This document shows positions 35,380 to 44,062 of a DNA stretch of 64,000 nucleotides, in pieces. Source of the DNA: JBBQVS01 sp963792705 (GTDB lineage: Bacteria; Chloroflexota; Ktedonobacteria; Ktedonobacterales; Ktedonobacteraceae); NCBI GenBank assembly GCA_963792705.1, contig CAWBXD010000010.1, positions 1-64,000 of the forward strand, in the 5' to 3' direction. The position numbers were made by a program, and so were the translations under genes. The notes under the pieces are model-generated. The model had not been told where the DNA came from. It did not search any database and worked only from the letters and a program-made list of their open reading frames with translations. Position 1 is the first letter of the stretch, and the number at the start of each line of letters is the position of its first letter.

Positions 35380-36796
35380 TGGACAAAGGGGAACACTGCG
35401 CCTCACTCAGTATACAAGCGTTCTTATGCTGTGTTTATTAACAGCCACCACACTTGCGGCTTGCTCATCCGGCTCAAAAACTGCAACAACGACCACGAAT
35501 AGCACTGCTGGTATTCATAAGATACAGCATGTTGTGGTGATTATGCAGGAAAACCGTTCCTTCAATTCCTATTTTGGGACCTATCCCGGTGCTGATGGCA
35601 TTCCCATGCAAAACGGTGTTCCTACCGTTTGCGTCAACGACCCCAAGACAGGAACGTGCGTCAAACCTTTCCACGACTCCAACAATAAAAACGGTGGTGG
35701 TCCTCATAACGAAACGGCTGCTACCGCCGATATCAACGGTGGCAAAATGGATGGTTTTATTGCTCAAGCAGAGAAGGGCAAAAAAGGATGTGTTGACCCA
35801 ACCAACCCAAATTGTAGCAACTCGACAACACCTGATGTAATGGGTTATCATGATGCCCGTGAAATTCCTAATTATTGGACATATGCGAAAGACTTTGTGC
35901 TACAAGACCATATGTTTGAGCCGAATGCCTCGTGGAGTTTGCCTTCACACCTGTTTATGGTTTCGGCATGGTCCGCGAAATGCACGCAGCAAGGCGATCC
36001 TGCAAGCTGTACGAATGCTCTCGACGGTGCAAGCGGCACCAAAGGCGTACAGAAAAATGATTATGCGTGGACTGATTTGACGTACTTGCTGTACAAGCAG
36101 AAGGTAAGTTGGGCATACTATCTCGATCAGGGTAGTGAGCCAGACTGTGAAGACGATCAGATGACATGCACACAGCATGCACAAAAGGTCAAGGTACCTG
36201 GCATCTGGAATCCGCTTCCACAGTTTGACACGGTGAAAAATGACGGACAGCTTAGCAATATTCAAGACATCTCGAATTTTGCGACGGCGGCCAAGCAGGG
36301 CAAGCTTCCGGCTGTCTCATGGGTTGTTCCAAACGGAACGGATAGCGAGCATCCACCTGCACTCATCAGTACAGGCCAATCTTATGTAACCTCACTTATT
36401 AACTCGATTATGCAAGGACCCGACTGGAATAGCACTTCTATCTTCCTTTCCTGGGATGACTGGGGTGGCTTCTACGATCATGTTACACCACCCAATGTGG
36501 ACGAAAACGGCTATGGCTTACGCGTGCCAGGACTGGTTATCAGCCCTTATGCAAAGCAAGGGTCGATTGACCATCAGACACTCAGCTTTGATGCCTATCT
36601 CAAGTTCATCGAAGACGACTTCTTGAATAGTGTGCGTCTCGACCCTAAGACGGATGGGCGACCTGATCCACGTCCAGACGTGCGTGAGAATGCTTCAATC
36701 TTAGGTAATTTAGTCAACGATTTTGACTTCAATCAGTCGCCACGTAGTCCAGTGCCATTACCGATCAATCCAGCACCGGGACCGGCCTCTACCTAG
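35369..36796 (+). CDS. Phospholipase C/acid phosphatase-like lipoprotein
   Basis: The ~475-residue product has a lipoprotein signal (LLTATTLAAC, Cys32) and the phosphoesterase (PF04185-type) fold: HVVVIMQENRSFNSYFGT with the nucleophile region, the HMFEPNASWSLPSHLFMVS block and the metal-binding SWDDWGGFYDHV. The family cleaves phospholipids or phosphomonoesters outside the membrane. The ATG at 35369 follows GGGGGAGA and lies within the upstream Csd1-like gene, so the two are translationally coupled. An upstream in-frame start at 35276 would remove the signal peptide from the N-terminus and is rejected. A repeat element follows the stop by about 30 bases. Confidence 0.88.
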   Translation: MHHNGQRGTLRLTQYTSVLMLCLLTATTLAACSSGSKTATTTTNSTAGIHKIQHVVVIMQENRSFNSYFGTYPGADGIPMQNGVPTVCVNDPKTGTCVKPFHDSNNKNGGGPHNETAATADINGGKMDGFIAQAEKGKKGCVDPTNPNCSNSTTPDVMGYHDAREIPNYWTYAKDFVLQDHMFEPNASWSLPSHLFMVSAWSAKCTQQGDPASCTNALDGASGTKGVQKNDYAWTDLTYLLYKQKVSWAYYLDQGSEPDCEDDQMTCTQHAQKVKVPGIWNPLPQFDTVKNDGQLSNIQDISNFATAAKQGKLPAVSWVVPNGTDSEHPPALISTGQSYVTSLINSIMQGPDWNSTSIFLSWDDWGGFYDHVTPPNVDENGYGLRVPGLVISPYAKQGSIDHQTLSFDAYLKFIEDDFLNSVRLDPKTDGRPDPRPDVRENASILGNLVNDFDFNQSPRSPVPLPINPAPGPAST

Positions 36797-36826
36797 TAAG
36801 CAAGGGCATTCGCAACAAAATGCCTA

Positions 36827-36933
36827 TAGGGACCGATTGATCGCGTTCAGGTGGAGAGGGGCACACGTTCCCGTAGAGAAGCGTTGCCGACATGTTGCCC
36901 CTCCCCGCCCCGGACGCGATCAATCGGTCCCTA
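36827..36933. repeat. GTAGGGACC-family element, copy at 36.8 kb
   Basis: Arms TAGGGACCGATTGATCGCGT (36827-36846) and its exact complement (36914-36933) enclose a second, imperfect stem (GTGGAGAGGGGC with GCCCCTCCCC). Its end sequence is the same as the outer element at 8.4 kb. The rest of 36797-37112 shows no gene. Confidence 0.8.
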
Positions 36934-37112
36934 CCAATATTCCTTCGCTTCTTCCAAAAAAATCCTACTATTGAAAGCATCCCATTGCGTCTCCCTATGT
37001 TTCCCTAGAAGGATGTAGACCCTATCTTTTCCAAGATGAAATTATTTACGACGATGAGATTGTTATCTATGGTAAAGAGGGTAACGCGTTGTTTCATCAA
37101 AGGAAATACCAC

Positions 37113-38165
37113 ATGACCATTCCACTTTCCGTCCTTGACTTATCGCCCGTCGATACCGGACTCAGTAGCAGGGAAGCACTACAGAACACACTTCACTTAG
37201 CACAACTCGCTGACCGACTTGGCTACACACGCTATTGGGTAGCCGAACATCACAATTCACGTATGACAGCAAGCTCTACACCAGAGCTTTTGATTAGCTA
37301 TATCGCACAAGCAACTGAACATATCCGTGTTGGTTCAGGTGGCATGATGCTACCCAACCACTCTGCCTTGAAAGTTGCTGAGACGTTCCGCTTGCTAGAA
37401 GCGATGCATCCAGGCAGGATTGACTTAGGCATCGGACGCGCACCAGGAACTGATCCTAAAACAGCACTGGCATTGCGTCGGTCGAGAGAGGCACTTGGGT
37501 CTGATGACTTTTTGGGACAGTTGATGGAGATGTTTGCATTTGCCGGGGAGCGCGGAGGATTTCCAAGTATGCATCCGTATAGATCGGTGCAGGCTATACC
37601 AGGTGATGTAGCGTTGCCACCTGTTTGGTTGTTAGGCTCAAGCGATTATAGCGCACAGGCTTCCGCCGCGTTGGGACTCGGTTTCGCGTTCGCGCATCAT
37701 ATCAATCCATCGCTAGCTGTACCTGCAATAGACCTATATCGGACGACATTTACCCCATCCGAACGTTTGCAGGAACCAAAGGTTATTCTTACGACCTCGG
37801 TTGTGTGTGCTGATACCGACGAACGCGCCGAGGAGCTTGCAACCTCAATGGGACTCGCATGGGTACGGCTCGTCAGTGGTCGGTCAGGTCCTCTACCAAG
37901 TCCTGAAGAGGCCAAAGCTCACCAATATACCTTAGCAGAGCAAGCGATTGTGCGTGAGTATCGTACAAAGCAAACGGTTGGTACTCCAGCAAAAGTACGA
38001 GAGCATCTTCTTGAGCTACAAGAGCAGACAGGGGCAGATGAATTGATGCTCACCGCGATGATGTATGGTTATGAAAATCGTGCCAGGACATATGAATTAC
38101 TGGCCGAAGCATTTTCATTGTCAGGCGTTGCATCCGAGCATACCGAATTGACACCCGCACATTAA
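37113..38165 (+). CDS. Luciferase-like flavin-dependent monooxygenase
   Basis: A 350-residue LLM-class (bacterial luciferase-like) TIM barrel: PLSVLDLSPVDTGLSSREAL, RYWVAEHHNSRMTASSTPEL, RVGSGGMMLPNHSALKVAE and RIDLGIGRAPGTDP. The pattern matches the 'MsnO8/YhbW' type that uses reduced FMN. AAAGGAAA lies upstream of the ATG at 37113; a TTG at 37089 is possible but worse. The FMN reductase gene begins 13 bases after its stop, giving a two-component monooxygenase operon. The organic substrate is not predictable. Confidence 0.87.
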   Translation: MTIPLSVLDLSPVDTGLSSREALQNTLHLAQLADRLGYTRYWVAEHHNSRMTASSTPELLISYIAQATEHIRVGSGGMMLPNHSALKVAETFRLLEAMHPGRIDLGIGRAPGTDPKTALALRRSREALGSDDFLGQLMEMFAFAGERGGFPSMHPYRSVQAIPGDVALPPVWLLGSSDYSAQASAALGLGFAFAHHINPSLAVPAIDLYRTTFTPSERLQEPKVILTTSVVCADTDERAEELATSMGLAWVRLVSGRSGPLPSPEEAKAHQYTLAEQAIVREYRTKQTVGTPAKVREHLLELQEQTGADELMLTAMMYGYENRARTYELLAEAFSLSGVASEHTELTPAH

Positions 38166-38177
38166 ACGGAGAAGAGT

Positions 38178-38717
38178 ATGCATATTCTAGCCATTTCTGG
38201 AAGCTTACGCGCGAGTTCGACTAATACAACTCTTGTTCGTGCGGCAATAAAGTTAGCACCTGAAGGCATGCAGTTTACTCTGTATGATGGCTTAGGAGAA
38301 CTGCCGCATTTTAGTCCCGACATTGATGGCAGTGATGTTCCTACATCAATTACAACACTACGTAGCCAGCTACAAGCTGCTGACGGTGTACTCATCTGTA
38401 CGCCAGAGTACGCCTATGGAGTACCAGGTTCATTAAAGAATGCACTCGATTGGACGGTCTCATCGGGTGAGTTTGTGGGCAAGCCCGTTGTGGTCATCAG
38501 TGCCTCACCATCCTCTTTGGGTGGTGACAAAGCTCATGCATCACTATTGCTAACACTAACGGCATTGTCGGCGGAAATCGTCGAAGGGGGAACGCTCATC
38601 ATTCCGCTCATTCGCACGAAACTCAGTGCTGATGGCAGTGTGTCAGACCCGGCAACAGCACAAGCACTTCGCTCAGTTCTTGATGCACTTCAAAAAGCTA
38701 TAAGTGCGAAGGTGTAA
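38178..38717 (+). CDS. NAD(P)H-dependent FMN reductase
   Basis: A 179-residue flavodoxin-like reductase with the FMN phosphate loop SGSLRASSTNTTLVRAA and the family block VLICTPEYAYGVPGSLKNAL (NADPH-dependent FMN reductase, PF03358-type). It would supply FMNH2 to the luciferase-like enzyme encoded immediately upstream. GGAGAAGAG precedes the ATG. A repeat element begins 40 bases after the stop. Confidence 0.9.
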   Translation: MHILAISGSLRASSTNTTLVRAAIKLAPEGMQFTLYDGLGELPHFSPDIDGSDVPTSITTLRSQLQAADGVLICTPEYAYGVPGSLKNALDWTVSSGEFVGKPVVVISASPSSLGGDKAHASLLLTLTALSAEIVEGGTLIIPLIRTKLSADGSVSDPATAQALRSVLDALQKAISAKV

Positions 38718-38756
38718 AATGTGTGTAGTAGTTCACCAATTTTGATGTGATGGTTT

Positions 38757-38882
38757 TCGTAGGGACCCGATTGATGGCGTCCTCCGCCCAATTCATTGGA
38801 CGAGATCCTCTCCATCACGCGTGCCACTAAGGAACTCGCGCAATGAATTGCGCTTCGGACGCCATCAATCGGGTCCCTACGA
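38757..38882. repeat. GTAGGGACC-family element, copy at 38.8 kb
   Basis: The 26-base arms 38757-38782 and 38857-38882 are perfectly complementary. Internal palindromes (CGCCCAATTCATTGGACGAGA and GCAATGAATTGCGCTTCGGA) are shared with the 45.4 kb copy and partly with the nested 8.45 kb copy. Confidence 0.85.
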
Positions 38883-38910
38883 CATCCCTCACTTGAAGAT
38901 TGGCAGACTA

Positions 38911-38949
38911 GTAGGGATCAGGGAGACCGCGAAGGTCTCCCCGACTACT
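38911..38949. repeat. GGAGACC-GGTCTCC hairpin, copy 1
   Basis: A hairpin with core GGAGACCGCGAAGGTCTCC, flanked by further partly paired bases (AGTAGGG with CGACTACT). The core matches the terminator stem at 40637-40685. It lies before the ANT-like gene and may be a small repeat or a terminator of upstream transcription. Confidence 0.5.
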
Positions 38950-38980
38950 TGCAGTATACGCAAAAGGAGGCTTCACAGTT

Positions 38981-39763
38981 ATGCAAACGAGTCCGACATC
39001 GTATGCAGATATTAATGCATTGTTAGCACAGCTTTTGTCAGGAATGCAAAGGTCTCTCGGTCCAAAGCTAGTTGGCTTATATCTTTATGGTTCTCTTGTG
39101 ACTGGAGATTTTGATAGTGAAACAAGTGATATCGACTTACTAGCAGCTCTATCATCTGATCTTAATGACGAGGAATTCGCTGCTTTGGACCAGATGCAGA
39201 TAGATTTTGTGCATCAACATATGACGTGGGATGGGCGAATTGAAGTAGCGTATCTTTCTATAACTGCTTTGAAGACATACAAATTGCATACCAGTAAGAT
39301 TGCAGTCATTAGTCCTGGCGAACCATTTCACATAAAAGACGCAGGAGACGACTGGTTAATAAACTGGCATACGGTGCGTGAAAAAGGCATCGCACTCTTT
39401 GGACCTTCCCCAAAAACACTTATTGATCCTATTTCACAGTTAGAGTATAAGCATGCAGTGAAAGAGCATGTGCAAACGTGGCACGAGTGGGTTAAGCAAA
39501 CACATCATACACGAGGACCACAAGCATATGCAATCTTGACTATGTGTAGAGCACTCTACACTCTAAAGACGGGTGAACTTGTGTCGAAGAAGCAAGCAGC
39601 GTTGTGGGCTATGAAAGAAATGCCTGAATGGTCTGACTTGATTCAGAATGCGCTTATATGGCGTATAAAGTGGCGCGAGAAGCATATAGATCATGATGCA
39701 AAGTTGTCAGAAACGGTACAATTTGTGAACTTTGTGATTGAGCAGAGTGAGCGATCCTTTTAA
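38981..39763 (+). CDS. Aminoglycoside adenylyltransferase-like (ANT/AadA-type) nucleotidyltransferase
   Basis: The 260-residue protein has the nucleotidyltransferase motif YGSLVTGDFDSETSDIDLL (GS-x9-DxD) and an all-helical C-terminal domain (AYAILTMCRALYTLKTGELV, then SKKQAALWAMKEMPEW) in the ANT(3'')/AadA plus DUF4111 arrangement. Such enzymes adenylate spectinomycin or streptomycin, but chromosomal relatives often have other or unknown substrates, so resistance is only a possibility. AAAAGGAGG is upstream of the ATG. The gene stands alone between a repeat-containing region and a promoter for the next gene. Confidence 0.8.
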   Translation: MQTSPTSYADINALLAQLLSGMQRSLGPKLVGLYLYGSLVTGDFDSETSDIDLLAALSSDLNDEEFAALDQMQIDFVHQHMTWDGRIEVAYLSITALKTYKLHTSKIAVISPGEPFHIKDAGDDWLINWHTVREKGIALFGPSPKTLIDPISQLEYKHAVKEHVQTWHEWVKQTHHTRGPQAYAILTMCRALYTLKTGELVSKKQAALWAMKEMPEWSDLIQNALIWRIKWREKHIDHDAKLSETVQFVNFVIEQSERSF

Positions 39764-39791
39764 CACAGATAGCTAACCTGTCTGAATACAT

Positions 39792-39821
39792 TTTACATCA
39801 TCACCAAGAATGGGGTATAAT
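39792..39821 (+). promoter_or_regulatory. Candidate promoter of the gene at 39905
   Basis: -35 TTTACA (39792-39797), an 18-base spacer and a perfect -10 TATAAT (39816-39821). Confidence 0.5.
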
Positions 39822-39904
39822 TATGGGACAGTAAATACGTTCTGGGAAACGTTAAGCAGAGAAGAGAGTAGGCTTACCACCTGCTTGTGGAGGGACGATA
39901 CATC

Positions 39905-40627
39905 ATGACCTACTCACATCGGAATATGGCTGCCGAGCAAAAAGAGGCCGAACAAAAGGCAAAACAGATCACAGCCATGTGCGAAGCACTCTCCTTTACG
40001 GTTGATCCTATTGCTTGGGAACAAGAGGGCTTGCGAGCAATTGTGAGTGTACATATGGTCCCGATATCTGATCTGCTGGACCTTGGTAGACAAGATAGCG
40101 ACTCGCTATTGCGTCATATCCGTATGAAACTACTTGAACAGGCAGCACGTGAAGTATCTCATGTTCAACCAACGCGCGCATTAATGTGGATACCACTAGA
40201 CGTGGTGCAACCACAGGAGTTTTTAAGCCTCTGGGTTCTTACGATGGAGACAACAAATGAACGCGTAGCCATTGCTGAGTATATTAGAGATGGACAGCGT
40301 GTTTACGAACACTACGTCTATAATCGGAACGATAAACAACAGCTTGCTACGCTCTTTGGTCCAATACAAAAGGGTGAATATCGCCAAGGCGATATGGTTA
40401 CGATTGAGGAACGAGAACAAAAATATACGGGAGAGATTGTGTATATTCTGCCTCCTGGCAAAGTATCGACGACCCGTACACATCCATCAAGGGGCCATCA
40501 CACGATCTTAGGAAAAACGTTCACAAATGACGTTTCCGCTCGCTATGTTGTTGCATGCGATGATGGCTTTCCTCATATCGTCAATCAATCACAGGTCGTG
40601 GTTGAAGCATTTGAAGCAGAGGAATAA
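39905..40627 (+). CDS. Hypothetical protein with helical N-terminus and SH3-like C-terminal segment
   Basis: A 240-residue soluble protein. Residues ~5-30 are a charged helix (AEQKEAEQKAKQITAMCEAL); the middle is mixed; residues ~160-190 (YRQGDMVTIEEREQKYTGEI then VYILPPGK) look like a small KOW/SH3-type barrel; the end is acidic. No catalytic motif or family was recognised. ATG at 39905 has GGAGGG about 10 bases upstream, and a GTG at 39887 is in frame. A promoter candidate and a strong terminator frame the gene, so it is monocistronic and expressed as a real unit. Confidence 0.6.
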   Translation: MTYSHRNMAAEQKEAEQKAKQITAMCEALSFTVDPIAWEQEGLRAIVSVHMVPISDLLDLGRQDSDSLLRHIRMKLLEQAAREVSHVQPTRALMWIPLDVVQPQEFLSLWVLTMETTNERVAIAEYIRDGQRVYEHYVYNRNDKQQLATLFGPIQKGEYRQGDMVTIEEREQKYTGEIVYILPPGKVSTTRTHPSRGHHTILGKTFTNDVSARYVVACDDGFPHIVNQSQVVVEAFEAEE

Positions 40628-40636
40628 CGTTCTCTT

Positions 40637-40685
40637 AAACAACAAATACGGGGAGACCTTTGCGGTCTCCCCGTATTTGTTGTTT
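40637..40685. terminator. Bidirectional terminator, 22-base stem with GGAGACC core
   Basis: 40637-40658 and 40664-40685 are perfectly complementary around a 5-base loop, A-rich on the left and T-rich on the right. It serves the convergent hypothetical and MFS genes. Its core matches the hairpin at 38911. Confidence 0.88.
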
Positions 40686-40716
40686 AGAATTTTATGATGT
40701 AGGAAAATCTGATTAT

Positions 40717-41970
40717 TCAGGCAAGTTCTATATGCTGTCGTAGGTATACAATTGCCACTCCTAAGGTAAGGAGTAGGCAAAGACCACCGCTCAGTGCTAG
40801 TGTCATCTGAGCACCGATATTTTGAGCAACCCAGCCGACGAGGAGATTGCCAAAGGGGGCCAAGCCAAAGGTAATCAGGATGCGGATACTCAAGATGCGT
40901 CCACGCATCCCTTCTGGCGTCATCAATTGAATTGCAGTGTTGGTCACAACAAGCGGTAACACCGAACATACACCTAGTACAGCCAAGGCTGGAAGTGCTA
41001 GCCAGATGTTATAGGCGAAGGCGAGCGCAACGCAAGCACTACCTCCAATCAGGCAAAGCAAAATCATGAGACGCAGGGTGCGCTGCATCTTTTGACTCAT
41101 TAGCAAGAAGAGTATGGCTCCACTGAGCGCACCAACTCCAGCTACCGCGTTTAATAGACCCAATCCTTGCGCTCCAACACGAAAAATGCTTGCAGCGAAG
41201 ATGGGCAATAACGTCGCAAATGGAAACACAAGAAACGCAAGCAAAAACTGTAGCAACAAGGCTAATTGAAGTGCAAGATGCTGGCGTACATACTGGAGAC
41301 CCTCACCAAGACCTTGTAAAATGCTTTGCCGCTTCACACTGTGCCGTGTGTGGTCGGCATGAATTAGTGCTAATGAGAGCAATACAGCAACATAACTAAC
41401 ACCATTCAGGTAATACGATCCAGCGATCCCCACAAGCCCGACGGAGATGCCGCCGAGCGCAGGACCAACTGCGCGAGAAAGATTAAATTGCATAAAATCT
41501 AAGGCTACCCCTTGCCTCAATTCCTTTGGTGAAACCAGATCGGTTACAAAGGTTTGCCATGCGGGTAAGCCAAGTGCGCTCACAATTCCATTAATAAGTG
41601 CGGCAGTAACAATTTCCCAGACAGTGATTATGTGTAAAGTGGTTAAGGTGCCTAACAGTAAGGCAGTTGTCATATAGATAGCTTGTGTATAGAATAAGAC
41701 ATGCCGACGGTCCCAGCGATCAACAAGGACACCGCCGAAGAGTGAAAACACGAGATTTGGAATGGTTGCGGCGAGGGTAACAAGGCCAAGCAGAAGGGCT
41801 GAATGGGTCAGTTGCAAGACTTGCCAGCCTTGCCCTACGGTCTGAATCCAAAACCCGATACTTGAGAGAAACGCGCCAAACCAGAAGATGCCAAAGTTTT
41901 TTTCTGCAAGTGGATGCAGGGTAGAAGCCAATGTACGTGAACGTTCTTTTAGAGAAATCGAAAAAGCCAT
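40717..41970 (-). CDS. MFS exporter (DHA3/EntS-like)
   Basis: About 417 residues with twelve predicted membrane helices. The loop motif GGVLVDRWDRRHVLFYTQ between helices II and III, GQGWQVLQLTHSA in helix I-II and GPALGGISVGLVG fit the MFS_3 (enterobactin exporter-like/DHA3) group, which exports small molecules or drugs by proton antiport. ATG at 41970 is preferred: the first membrane segment follows properly and AAGGA lies upstream; an ATG at 42036 has no ribosome site. A hairpin about 110 bases upstream lies in the likely leader. The substrate is unknown. Confidence 0.88.
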   Translation of the reverse strand: MAFSISLKERSRTLASTLHPLAEKNFGIFWFGAFLSSIGFWIQTVGQGWQVLQLTHSALLLGLVTLAATIPNLVFSLFGGVLVDRWDRRHVLFYTQAIYMTTALLLGTLTTLHIITVWEIVTAALINGIVSALGLPAWQTFVTDLVSPKELRQGVALDFMQFNLSRAVGPALGGISVGLVGIAGSYYLNGVSYVAVLLSLALIHADHTRHSVKRQSILQGLGEGLQYVRQHLALQLALLLQFLLAFLVFPFATLLPIFAASIFRVGAQGLGLLNAVAGVGALSGAILFLLMSQKMQRTLRLMILLCLIGGSACVALAFAYNIWLALPALAVLGVCSVLPLVVTNTAIQLMTPEGMRGRILSIRILITFGLAPFGNLLVGWVAQNIGAQMTLALSGGLCLLLTLGVAIVYLRQHIELA

Positions 41971-42079
41971 GCGAAAGTAGTCCTTGCTAGATTTAAGCCA
42001 TATCAAGGAAAAGCAACACAGAAGGGATTTGTTCATTCAGCAGTGGATGAAGAAAATCGGAGATATGGACCCAAAAGAA

Positions 42080-42111
42080 GAGGGGCAAAAGACATCCTTG
42101 TCTCTGCCCTC
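42080..42111. promoter_or_regulatory. Hairpin in the MFS/small-protein divergent region
   Basis: GAGGGGCA-AAAGACA pairs imperfectly with TGTCTC-TGCCCTC around a short loop. In the MFS transcript it would lie in the leader and could attenuate. The remainder of 41971-42315 shows no gene. Confidence 0.35.
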
Positions 42112-42315
42112 AACACAATAACAGGTATTCCATGTGTCCTACATGGTTGTATACCTTCTCCCTTTAGGCTATGACATTAAGAAGGTAAAGTGCAATAGAT
42201 AACTTAGCCATAAATTATGTGTGTCTTGTGTACAAATCTGCTATATTTGGTTTGAGAACACTATGATAGAAGAGATAAGCTTTTTGAAGAGTAGGACGAG
42301 AAAGAGGACATTTGA

Positions 42316-42570
42316 ATGAACAGCAACGAGCGAGAATTGGTTCAAACCAAAGGAACAATTGAGCGAACAGGAATAACAACATATATGTATGGAGAGTATA
42401 AATTAGTTGAGTCAGCAAAGAATATTGTATATGCGCTACGTAGTAGCACGCTTGACCTTAGCAAATACGTCGGTCAACATGTAGAAGTCACTGGCACAAA
42501 AATTTCTGGCTATCCTCTTGATGGAGGGCCAGTTTATCTTGATATTGAGACGGTGGTGGTAGAGAAGTAA
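42316..42570 (+). CDS. Small OB-fold-like protein
   Basis: An 84-residue protein with the layout of a small beta barrel: VQTKGTIERTGITTYMYGEY, IVYALRSSTLDLSKYVGQHV, EVTGTKISGYPLDGGPVYLD. 'Y-L-S...L..Y.G..V.V.GT' is the usual pattern of short OB-fold domains (DUF5818-like). No nucleic-acid-binding residues stand out. GAAAGAGG precedes the ATG. It is 77 bases upstream of metY on the same strand and may be co-transcribed. Confidence 0.65.
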   Translation: MNSNERELVQTKGTIERTGITTYMYGEYKLVESAKNIVYALRSSTLDLSKYVGQHVEVTGTKISGYPLDGGPVYLDIETVVVEK

Positions 42571-42647
42571 ATAGAAAATCAACATGGATTGATGTGATAC
42601 GATAGAAGCTAAAAGTAGTTATACCTATCCTTGAGAGGAAACCTAGA

Positions 42648-43949
42648 ATGCCAGAAATTGATGGCGATCACGTCTTTGGCTTTGATACATTATCCGTTCA
42701 CGCGGGTCAACGTCCTGATTCAGCGACGGGAGCACGCGCGGTTCCTATTTATCAAACCACCTCATATGTTTTTGATGATACCGATCATGCAGCTCATCTT
42801 TTTGCGTTGCAACGCTTCGGCAATATCTATACACGCATCATGAACCCAACCACTTCGGCCTTTGAGGAGCGCATTGCGGCACTAGAGGGTGGAGCAGGCG
42901 CGGTTGCAACTGCATCGGGCATGGCCGCACAGATGGCGACCATGACAACACTTCTACGCCCTGGCGACGAAATTGTGTCGTCCAGTAGCCTCTATGGAGG
43001 GACGCATACACAATTCGACCTTACGCTACGCACCTGGGGCATCAACACAATCTTTGTTGATAGCACAAATCCCGAAAATTATCGTAAGGCCATCACACCC
43101 CGTACTCGTGTCTTGTATGGAGAAACAATTGGCAATCCGCGAGGTGATGTACTTGATATTCAAGCCGTTGCGGATATCGCCCATGAGGCTGGTCTGCCAC
43201 TCGTTGTCGATAGTACCTTCACGACACCCTATCTGATTCGCCCATTTGAGCATGGGGCCGATATTGTGGTCCACTCTGCCACAAAGTTTATTGGTGGACA
43301 TGGCACATCTATTGGGGGCGTCCTGGTTGAGCGCGGAAAGTTTCCGTGGGACAACGGCAAGTTTGCCCATATTGTTGACCCTTCACCCGGCTATCACGGA
43401 GTGCGCTTCTATGAGACCTTTGGCGATTTTGCGTTTGTGATGAAAGCTCGCACGGAAACCTTACGTGATACGGGAGCATGTATTAGCCCCTTCAACTCGT
43501 TTTTGTTGTTGCAAGGCTTAGAGACGCTTTCGTTACGTATGGAACGGCATTGCCAGAATGCATTGCGCGTAGCACAATTTTTGCAAGAGCATCCTGCCGT
43601 AAGTTGGGTACGCTACGCAGGGTTGCCAAACGATCCCTCACATGATCTAGCAAGACGCTATCTGCCTAATGGGGCTGGAGCGATCTTCACATTCGGTGTC
43701 AAAGGTGGCTATGAGGCTGGAAAGGCGGTGATTAACAATGTGCGTATGCTGTCCCACCTCGCCAACGTTGGTGATGCACGTAGTTTGATTATCCATCCCG
43801 CCAGCACAACGCATCAACAGTTGTCAGAAGATGCCCAGTTAGAAGGCGGTGTTACTCCCGACCTTATCCGTCTGTCGATAGGCATCGAGAACGTCGAGGA
43901 TATTCTGTGGGATTTGGATAAGGCGTTAGCTATAGCAAGTAAGGTATAG
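42648..43949 (+). CDS. metY: O-acetylhomoserine sulfhydrylase
   Basis: A 433-residue PLP enzyme of the Cys/Met-metabolism family. Visible are FDTLSVHAGQRPDSATGA, YTRIMNPTTSAFEERIAALE, SGMAAQ for cofactor phosphate, and the PLP lysine Lys213 in VVHSATKFIGGHGTSIGG. The length and the extended HGTSIGG region favour MetY (O-acetylhomoserine plus sulfide to homocysteine) over MetB/MetC. GAGAGGAAAC lies upstream. The usual partner homoserine O-acetyltransferase (MetX) is not adjacent, and no SAM riboswitch was recognised in the 77 bases upstream. Confidence 0.9.
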   Translation: MPEIDGDHVFGFDTLSVHAGQRPDSATGARAVPIYQTTSYVFDDTDHAAHLFALQRFGNIYTRIMNPTTSAFEERIAALEGGAGAVATASGMAAQMATMTTLLRPGDEIVSSSSLYGGTHTQFDLTLRTWGINTIFVDSTNPENYRKAITPRTRVLYGETIGNPRGDVLDIQAVADIAHEAGLPLVVDSTFTTPYLIRPFEHGADIVVHSATKFIGGHGTSIGGVLVERGKFPWDNGKFAHIVDPSPGYHGVRFYETFGDFAFVMKARTETLRDTGACISPFNSFLLLQGLETLSLRMERHCQNALRVAQFLQEHPAVSWVRYAGLPNDPSHDLARRYLPNGAGAIFTFGVKGGYEAGKAVINNVRMLSHLANVGDARSLIIHPASTTHQQLSEDAQLEGGVTPDLIRLSIGIENVEDILWDLDKALAIASKV

Positions 43950-44003
43950 ACACACGCAAGAAACTTGTCATTTATAACTGTCGGGATCAAATATGGTTTA
44001 ATG

Positions 44004-44042
44004 ATTGTAGCAACACTTCGACATCTCGCGTGTTGCTACAAT
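44004..44042. terminator. Terminator between metY and the DUF1801 gene
   Basis: ATTGTAGCAACAC (44004-44016) pairs with 44030-44042, a 13-base perfect stem with a 13-base loop, between two convergent genes. Confidence 0.7.
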
Positions 44043-44062
44043 TATTAACAATTTTGAAAAGG

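Noticed and set aside
38981..39763. Calling the ANT-like gene an antibiotic resistance gene
   Set aside because: Motifs support the fold only; substrate cannot be told from sequence.
42571..42647. Possible SAM riboswitch before metY
   Set aside because: Only 77 bases, without the conserved structure.
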